This document shows positions 56,501 through 64,000 of a stretch of 64,000 nucleotides of DNA, piece by piece. Every line of letters begins with the position of its first letter. Within the stretch, counting starts at the first letter, position 1. Made by a program: the position numbers and the translations under genes. The stretch is from Quercus robur (lineage: Eukaryota > Streptophyta > Magnoliopsida > Fagales > Fagaceae): positions 20,296,167-20,360,166 of the forward strand of contig NC_065538.1 of NCBI RefSeq assembly GCF_932294415.1. Reading direction: 5' to 3'. The notes under the pieces are model-generated. The model was not told the origin of the DNA. It did no database searches and was given only the letters and a program-made list of their open reading frames with translations.

Positions 56501-58242
56501 AACATGCATCCTAAGTGATGAGATTTACGTTTTGTTCTTTAAAAAAAAAAAAAAAAAGTTAATTGTGATAAATTTTTTTAATACATATCTTATTCATAAT
56601 AATTCTATTTCTCTTATAATTCCTAAATTGATTAGAAATCTAGAATCTTCACTATTGAAGATTCTCTATATATACAGGTTTTTTTTTAGTGTATTCTTAT
56701 ATATTTATATGCACAACTTCTTCATTTATGGCTTCTTTCTTTCTTTCTTTTTTTATAAAATTTTTGGAGATAGAAACACTACCTATTGTTCTAATCGATT
56801 TTTTCTCTCCCCATTATTAATAATAACTTTGTATCTCTCTTTTTGTTTGCAATAGAATGCTTTTCTAAAACCACACTATTACATGTATGTTTCTTTTTTT
56901 ACAAGATAGAAATTCTACTATAGCTTAATCTAAGTGTATATGTGTATAAAACTCCCTCCTGGAGACTTGAACCCCCCCCCCCCCACACCCCACAAACACT
57001 TATACTCTTGTGGAATGACCATCGCACCAAGGGTGTGCGGTGATGTTTCTATTTTTTGTTTTTATGTTTCACTTATGGGTCATAAATGCAACTATAAATC
57101 CATGGAATCAATTATATGAACCTCTATAAATATTTCACTTTTATGATTTGTCAGGCGTCAATTATTATTTGAGTTTATTTTGTTTGTAGTAGAATGTTTT
57201 ATCAAAGCCACCATCCACTCAATTACAAGTATATTTATTCTCTTTATTTTTGTTTTCTATGGTTCTGCTTATATAAGCCTATGTAAATCTTTCACATTTA
57301 TGATTTGTCATTAGTTATTATTTGAGTTGGCTTTGTTTGTAGTAGAATGCTTTATCAAAGCCACCATCCATATTATTATAGGTATGTTTCTCTTCTTTGT
57401 TATTTTTGTGTTTGTGTTTTTTTAAATTTATGGTTTTTCTTATGAGTCATTAAAAGCGTGAAATATATTATATAAACCTCTATAAATATTTCACCTTCAT
57501 GATTTGTCTGCATCAATTATTATTTGAGATAAACTTAAAGGTATGGAGATTTATCCTTTTATCGTTATACTATTCTTCCTTTTTATCTTACAAAAATATG
57601 TTTAGTTTTTTTTCTTCTTCTTTTGTTTTGTTTTGCATTTATGAATTATTTGTACTCATCTTTTTTTTTTCCTCATAGGCTTTATCTATTAATTATTTAA
57701 GAATTATCAAATTTTGTATTTCCTCCAACAAGGGTTTCATCTTTTTTATTTCTAGGTTATATTTGAGTTATTCCTATATGTGCATTATTAGATTAAACTA
57801 ATTTTCTTGATTAGTAAAAAAAAAAAAAAAAAATTTGACAACTTGAATAGTAAAATTTTTATGTTACTATTTCTAATTTTTATTTTTGTTGTTAGTAATA
57901 TTATATGTGTGCACTACAAAAATGTCATTATAGGACAGCCGATGAGTTAGAAGAGAGTTATGTTTATTTTTTTGGCAAATGAAATACCTTCGGTTAAGTT
58001 TCCACAGGTTTTTAATTATTAAATTTAGGAATTTTTTCATATAAATATGTTGTGTGATTGCTTGATACTTTTAAGAAAAATAATTTATATGCAATTTATA
58101 TAATCTGATTCAAAAGATTATTAATTTATTATTTCTCAATAAAATTATACTAAAAGTTTATAACTAAAACCATGCAACACATGAATATAATACAAGTGTC
58201 AATTTTTTCTAGCTAGTGTGTTTTTGGTTCTGTTTACATAAG

Positions 58243-58285
<43 letters not shown>

Positions 58286-58597
58286 TATGGAAAATTTTGC
58301 TGAGATTTGGCCGTTTGTGATGTTTAGAGGTTCCACAACTTGACAAGTGTCAATTTTTTCTAGCTAGTGTGTTTTTGGTAATTGCTTAATTATTTGTTTT
58401 TTGCTTTTTTGTGTCAATTGTTTTTGAAAATTATCTAATTTTTAGTTATCTTGAAAATACATTAGCTTTTAACTTTTTGTCATGCATTTGACATAAAATA
58501 TACCAAAAATAATATATATATATATATATATGTATATTGATAAATGCTATGCAAATAATCTTCCGAAAATTAATAAACTATTATCAAACGAACTACT
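56501..58597. other. Host unit 3, 5' part, AT-rich with local repeats
   Basis: 56880-57020 matches 8784-8910. From about 57030 to 57540 there are three diverged copies of a ~160-bp block sharing 'tcatgatttgtc', 'attattatttgag' and 'tagtagaatgytttatcaaagccacc'. A 40-bp sequence with 'gtcaattttttctagctag' occurs at about 58196 and 58345. (AT)n tracts lie at 58246-58277 and 58512-58532, and a 13-base C run at 56972-56984. No gene is seen. Confidence 0.6.
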
Positions 58598-60504
58598 AAT
58601 CTATAAAACCATCTGGACAAATAATCTCACACCACAAGTCAACATATATAACACATCAAATTTATTTTAGGTCATTTGGAAGAGAGAGATTTTTGAATCA
58701 AATTTTATAAGTTATTAAAAGTCCCAAACAATATATTTAAAAATTCAAAAACAATATATTTATTAGTTAAGGACCTTAAACATGGAAAAAAAAAAATAAA
58801 TGCAATTATTTATTAGTTATGATGCATTATCATTTTGAATATTTTGTGGAGTATTTAGGTCATTTGGAAAGAGAGAAAATTTTGAATGAAATTTTATAAG
58901 TTATTAAAATTCCCAAACAATATATTTAAAACTTCAAAACCAACCTAAGAAAATAAATCCAAACAATAAATTGTATAATCTAATAAGTTGGAATATTTTT
59001 TGGAAAGTATTAAACCAAAATGAAGAGATATCAAAAAAGTGGAGTTTGTGGTATGCTTATATTGGAACCACATTCCCTCCTCTTATGTTTGTGGTCTCTC
59101 AAAAAAACAAAAATTTTGATTTAATATCCAAACCCTAATTTACGTATCGAAATGCAAATATGCTTCGCACGTGGTTTTCCATTGCCATTTGGATAACAAC
59201 ACTAACAAATGCTCTCAAATACAAATGTCACCAAATGGTAAAGTTTATAGAATAATACTATGTTCACATGATAGGCCTAGATTAGAATCAATAATAGCTT
59301 GCCATATAAGATATATTCTGTGAAAATATTGTGGATCTGGCTTTACTTAATCTTATATTCAAGGTGCATAAAGCTTTCCGAAAATTCAAATTTTATATAA
59401 ATCTAACTTTTTTATTATTTTTTTAAGGATGCCTCCCACCCCCCCCCCCCCCCAACAAAACAAATTCTTCATTTTTCTTGTATAACCTTCTTAAATTGGT
59501 TAAATATTTATTTTACTATTACTTTGATCCCTCATTCTCGAAATTCTAGTTTTACCCCTATGTAACACTCTGTTTTCTTCGATAAAAAACATTGTGTAAA
59601 AATAGTTTTTTGTATTTTCTAGTAGTTGGTAGCATCAGAAAAAATGAGTCAAAAGAAAATTATATTTGGTCAACACAAAAAGTATAGTTTATTTTTAGAA
59701 ATTGTTTTTCACTTTTTCTTTTTCTTTTTTTGGAAAATACCTCTATATCATAGCAAGCTAAATAAAAGAAGTTAAGAGATTATTTTTAAACTCATTTAAG
59801 GTTAATACCAAACAAAGAAAAAAAAAGATAATTTTATAGAAAACACTTTTTGAAAAATGACTCATTTAAAAAAAAAATTGCCGAAAAAAATAGAGTGTTA
59901 TATTGCATTCAAGACTTCTCAAAAAAAGTATTGCATCTAAGACATACATTAGGTTCTCCAATTAAATTCAAACATCTATTTTCATTTACCAATAAAATAC
60001 AAACAAAGCTATCATTTAGATAATTAAATTTAATGTAACTATATATGTGAATTTAATTGGGGAATTTAATGCACCGCACCTAAGATTTATCCTATCATAA
60101 AAAATACATGAAATAAATTCACCAAACAAAGATATGTTTTGGAAGGGAGGAGGCAAAGTTGAAAAAGAAAATAATTTGGGTGCAGTGAGGGAAAAGTTAA
60201 TAAACTAAGATTTATCATACCCAAAATTGCCTATTGCTTTAAACCAAGATTTATAGGGTTCCAAACCTATTTGGTAAATAGTTTGTGATGTTCTTCTTTT
60301 TCTTTTTCTTTTTTACCTTTGATATTGTTATAATTTGATTACTCAACATTTCAACATTTCATATAGCTTATAAGATTGAAAAATTAATGAATAAAAGTTA
60401 AACATAAAAAAGAAAACCAAAGGAAAGGAGAAAAAAATGATGAAATGTTATATAAAATTCGAGCATTTGTTAGAATAGATATTTATTCAAAAGGATCCTA
60501 GTCA
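58598..60504. repeat. Host unit 3, central part
   Basis: 58598-58669 matches 1-73; 58670-59230 matches 8960-9555; 59170-59400 matches 34870-35189 plus 35808-35870; 60300-60504 matches 48470-48666. It includes a 15-base C run at 59439-59453, next to where the SIRE-like element inserted in unit 2. No gene is seen. This unit lacks the hAT MITE, the Tourist-like MITE and the SIRE-like insert, so it serves as the empty-site reference. Confidence 0.75.
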
Positions 60505-60974
60505 TTAGAAAAGGAGATGTAGGATTGCCTTTATATCAGTGGTGAATTTCCTAAGGAATGTGATCCTTGTACTTAACTCTACTACTCCAAGATTAATACA
60601 ATAATTTCAACCTCCATTAAAAAGTTCCACAATTCTGTTTGACTCATTATACTTCAGCTGATCAAAGTATTGGAGACTCTCTTCCAATTGATAGACACTC
60701 GAATTAAATCCATCATAACAAGCTAATCGTATTCCCCAACTCTCATAGCTACCTGCATTATTAACCAATTTAAGAGCCTTGGTCTCATTAGCTTCGGTTA
60801 TAGCTTCAGAGTTGAGATGCAAACATCAGGAAACTCAGTATTGTTGCAAGTTGTTGTTATTAGGGACTTGCCAATCTCATTATCGGCTTTAGCAAAATGG
60901 TGGGTTGAAAGCGAAAGAGAAAGTACAATAGGAATCACTAAGAGACAAAGAGAAACATCAACTTTCATAGCCAT
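60505..60974 (-). pseudogene. PMEI copy 3 (pseudogene)
   Basis: ATG at 60974 (MAMKVDVSLCLLVIPIVL) begins a good signal peptide, followed by the first cysteine pair (TTCNNTEFPDVC). At about 60810 the frame breaks with loss of roughly 30 codons relative to copy 1. The second frame continues ANETKALKLVNNAGSYESWG, a C in RLACYDGF, and YNESNRIVELFNGG, then an in-frame TGA at about 60607. It would end KFTTDIKAILHLLF with TAA at 60505-60507. A TATA box (TATATAAATAGG, minus strand) lies near 61009-61022. It cannot make a full inhibitor. Confidence 0.87.
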
Positions 60975-62188
60975 ATCTTGCAACACATGCAATAAAAGAG
61001 CCTACTGCCTATTTATATATATCGTAGAAACTTTTGAAAAGCCAGCCTAGCCAAACCTTTTTGTCCTCCCCTTGAAACGCTCTTAAGTTTTGGCATTATT
61101 CTATACAGATTCATTTAACAAGTATCACATTCAGTTGAAATGGAACGTATAAAGCTGAAAAGGCTAAAAATAAAGCCCAAAATTTAGTTGAAATTTGTTT
61201 GGTTTGTTTGGTTTGTTGTCCATTGATGGTTTAGGTTAATGAGACTCGTTTTACCACCCAAAACATGGCCTTAGGGCTGATTTATTCGGACAATTTCATC
61301 TTCTTATTTTTAAATTGAAAATTTACGTTATTTTTGTTGTTTGTACTTTTTATTTATTGAATGGATCTGCCGTCAAGAGGCAAACATAGAAAGTATATAT
61401 ATGTTGTTGCAATAATATTAACTCAATATCATTTTATTTGACAAACTAAATATACATGACAAGCATATATGACACTTAATTGAAAATGTGGAAAAAGTAA
61501 TTTATGATGCAAATGGGATATATCTTAAGAGGATAAAATTCATATTCTAAACTTTCAAGGTGTAAAATCTAAAGATTTCAAAACTTAAGATGTATAATTT
61601 GTAATTTAGTAGAGAAAATTTGATATGTTTAGATTCTAATTAAGTGTTTAAACATAGAATAGAAGTTAAACTCAATTTTCAAAAATTAGAATATTGACAT
61701 TTAAAATTATAAGATCTCAAAAGTTTATGTAACAGAATATCATAAGGTCAACTAAAAGTCACATGTCTTTAATTTTATATATACTATAGATTTTTTTTTT
61801 TTTTTTTTTTTTTTGAGAAACAAACACACATACATATATAAGGGAGAGTAAAAGGGGTTTTAACATAAAAGCACACCACAAATTCTATTCAAAAGCCACC
61901 ATAACTTTTAAAGAAGGGTGTGGCTAGATTTAATAATGCTCCAAAGTATTATTGCATTTTTTTTTTGGGCCTATTTCTATTCCAACATGCCTTTAACTTT
62001 GATGGCTTTACCTGCTAGAATTTATTTTTAAAATTTTTAAGTTACACGTGTACCAGAATTCCAAGCCATCTTACCTAAAATTTTCCCTTATTTTTTTAAT
62101 GCCAATATCAATATGTAATATATATAATATTACTGTGCCACAATATTATTGTGCTTCCGCCTTCAGTGATATGTTCTTCCTCCCTTTG
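60975..62188. other. Promoter-side flank of PMEI copy 3 and intergenic DNA
   Basis: 61045-61250 matches the region upstream of copy 1 (28595-28750 and 29130-29215), and 61340-61470 matches 34360-34480. From about 61500 no match is seen in the window. A T run of about 27 lies at 61788-61814. No gene is seen. Confidence 0.6.
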
Positions 62189-62202
62189 TGGTATCAGAGC
62201 CA
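62189..62202 (+). other. Primer binding site, tRNA-Met type, of pararetrovirus-like element
   Basis: TGGTATCAGAGCCA matches the initiator tRNA-Met primer site. It stands about 280 bp upstream of a movement-protein-like frame and no LTR ends at 62188, which fits a caulimovirid genome rather than an LTR element. Confidence 0.7.
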
Positions 62203-62481
62203 CAATTCTTTTATGGCCAATGATAGTGTTGTTGTGTTCTCTGTTGTCTGTCTGTGCTTACCCAAAACTTTGATACTCCTCTGTTGTGTTCCCTTTTTAC
62301 CATCATTGGCGCCACCTATGTCGGAAAGTGAATTCCCATAATCGAACAGTAAGGTCTGTTTGAGCTAGGAAAGCGTGTAGGGCATGAGAGGTATAGGGTT
62401 AACTAGGGTATGTGTTACGAAATGCAACGGTGTTAAGAAAAACATGATAATTGAGTATTAAACCTAGGATAGTATGGAAGA
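62203..62481 (+). other. Leader between primer site and polyprotein
   Basis: About 280 bp of noncoding DNA with short open frames only. Caulimovirid genomes place the leader with small ORFs here. Nothing more specific can be read. Confidence 0.5.
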
Positions 62482-63185
62482 TTGTGGAGATCCAACTTCT
62501 CTATCAACTCCAGGACTGGTTGTCCTCCTGATATTGTAAATGAAGAAGAAGATCACACTGTTGAAGAAAATGAGCTTCCGGATTTCCAGAAATGGAATAT
62601 CCCCAAAGTTGATACTAAAGCTGTTTACAAAACAAGTTGGGCTGAAAATGCTTTTTATTCTACTTACAAAGTTAGAACTATTGAACAAACATTTTCTATT
62701 TCAAAAACTCATGAAAAATGTTGCTTGTTTTCTAAAAAGAATATTAATGATTTTCTTGCAAAAAAATTCAGTTATATGCATATTGGACTTGTTCAAGTTG
62801 CTGTTAAACCACTCACTCGGAAGGGTATTCTATTCTCATGTGTTTACGATATGCTAGATTTAAAGTCTTTTCTGATAGCATTCTTGGTATGATTACTGCT
62901 TCTATGTATGATGGTCCTGTTTATTTTAACTATTATCCTGATATTTCTCTTACTTTGGATGATCCTTATATTGTTAAAGCTTTGACATCAAATATTTTGA
63001 CATCTGACTATAACATGGAAGAAGGTAGCAAGCCTTTTGCTTTGATTTGTCGTATTTATTATAGACTTTTGGGTACTCAATTGAATCCTGGTGCTAGGAT
63101 CAATAGAGAACTTGCTGGTAAAACTATGTTAATCCAATGTTTAACTCCTGATGCTAAGACTCATGTCCCAAGAATGATTCAATAA
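62482..63185 (+). pseudogene. Movement-protein-like domain of an endogenous caulimovirid-like polyprotein
   Basis: Two overlapping plus-strand frames (62482-62892 and 62838-63185) together form a domain I recognise as the plant-virus 30K-type movement protein of Caulimoviridae. Such proteins open plasmodesmata for cell-to-cell spread. Short landmarks visible are YMHIGLVQVAVKPLT near 62775-62817 in the first frame and GPVYFNYYP near 62915 in the second. A frameshift at about 62840 and an in-frame TAA (63183-63185) break it. No ATG opens the first frame: it follows a TAG at 62470 and the first possible start is a TTG. The assignment is from memory of the family. Confidence 0.7.
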
Positions 63186-64000
63186 CAAGACGTTACTCTT
63201 CCCACTGAATGGTTGTTGGAACAAGAATCTCCTCCTGCTAAACCTATTTTTGATGAGTTAAATCTCACCCATATTCAACAATATATTGATGGCACTATTA
63301 AAATAAGTTTTCATGATAATCAACCATTAAGGATCAACGAAGGAAGGCACTCCTTTGCTGGATCAGAAAATATTTCAAAAAGAGATCAAGATCTCAACGA
63401 ATTTTTGCAAAAGAATCTTGAAAACCCCACTGATTTAAAGCTAAAAGGTGTTTCAAGTAATAAATCCCAAGTTTGCACTGCTTTTTACTCTACTAAACTA
63501 GAATCTTCCTCTCCATATAGCAGAACTGCTATTGAAGAAGAAGAAGATGTTAAACCTTTTGTGTCACCATCTTTTTCTGATTTTCAAACAAATGCTGAAA
63601 CCCCTGTTTTTGAAAGTCAATTAAGAGTTTTAAATGTTCTGAACGAGAACTTTGAAATTGATATCATTGCTTTATATAATGAATTTAGTTCTGCAAAAAA
63701 TAGAGATAAAAGAAAATATTACCAAAGTACTTTTGCTCAGTCTGAAAAAGATCGTGTTAAAAGGAAATGGAAAGAAAAGATGAACCAGTTGAAAAAACAC
63801 ATTTTGTTTTTTGATTTTCTTGAAAACTATTATGTTTCAAAAGATGAAGTTTTAAAACATCATTTGAATGTGATAAAAAAATCAAATTTTGTTAAAGAAG
63901 ATAAAACCATTGTTAGGTCTAGCCATCCGCCTCTAGGGACAGTCTTGATAACCTGTAAAAAGATTGAGGTGAAGGCCTCCCCTTTTAAAATTGCTGATGT
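63186..64000 (+). pseudogene. Continuation of the caulimovirid-like polyprotein, runs off the window
   Basis: The second frame continues after the TAA with no further stop for at least 271 codons to the window end. It begins with a region after the movement domain, then an acidic stretch (near 63535-63552), then a Lys-rich helical region (near 63700-63800). I cannot identify a coat-protein zinc knuckle, protease or RT before the window ends. So much open frame suggests a fairly young or low-decay copy. Annotated as broken because of the upstream stop and frameshift. Confidence 0.65.

Noticed and set aside
58246..58277. AT repeat as a possible origin or matrix attachment site
   Set aside because: A plain (AT)n microsatellite with no further supporting feature.
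62048..62341. 97-codon open frame before the pararetrovirus-like polyprotein
   Set aside because: It spans the tRNA-Met primer site and leader region, so it is unlikely to be a protein gene.

Overview
This window looks like nuclear DNA of a eudicot plant, probably a woody species; that last point is a guess from remembered repeat families and is not tested. It is AT-rich and dominated by nested retrotransposons. It carries a plant-type invertase/pectin-methylesterase-inhibitor (PMEI) gene family, LTR elements with plant-type primer sites (tRNA-Met and tRNA-Asp), a plant L1-type LINE with an RNase H domain, MITEs, and the start of an endogenous pararetrovirus-like polyprotein. I see no rRNA, tRNA gene, CRISPR array or bacterial-type operon.

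The host framework is a tandemly duplicated segment. Pieces of it lie at 1-73, 8784-9560, 28540-29230, 34340-35890, 46670-48848 and 56500-61500. Each unit carried a minus-strand PMEI gene. Copy 1 (27989-28525) is intact. Copy 2 (48667-48848) is a 3' fragment. Copy 3 (60505-60974) is a pseudogene. Almost everything else inserted into this array, and the paralogous units often preserve the empty insertion sites.

Layout: 116-1062, an LTR fragment inverted relative to its neighbour; 1073-8783, a minus-strand Athila-like Ty3/gypsy element with most of pol deleted; 9561-25173, a 5'-truncated copia element that hosts a plus-strand chromovirus (10012-20400, TSD ATTTT) and a 3.26 kb solo LTR (20417-23679). 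The chromovirus itself hosts a minus-strand SIRE-like copia derivative (10883-16524). Then 25184-26923, a small gag-only LTR element; 27989-28525, the intact PMEI gene; 29234-34338, a Tourist-like MITE interrupted by a 4.6 kb LINE; 35198-35799, a hAT-type MITE with a perfect 8-bp TSD; 35886-46664, a minus-strand SIRE-like element (gag plus accessory ORF, no pol) with a 3.08 kb solo LTR inside it; 46770-47790, another solo LTR; 48869-56500, a plus-strand relative of the same pol-less family in a truncated three-part chain; 62189-64000, a tRNA-Met primer site followed by a caulimovirid-like movement-protein/polyprotein reading frame that runs off the window.

The most interesting signal is in the two pol-less SIRE-like copies (35886-46664 and 48869-56500). 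Each has a gag gene and, far downstream, an accessory ORF. That ORF is preceded by a TATA box, a conserved splice donor at matching spacing (about 140 bp), a candidate acceptor, and a dense cluster of TCGA-containing motifs. The same motif type recurs in the LTR upstream of the LTR TATA box. This suggests an internally promoted, spliced accessory gene that shares regulatory motifs with its own LTR. A different family (10883-16524) shows a parallel arrangement with a different motif (TCGCGA). Coding decay in the retroelements is mostly by in-frame stops that look like C-to-T or G-to-A changes.
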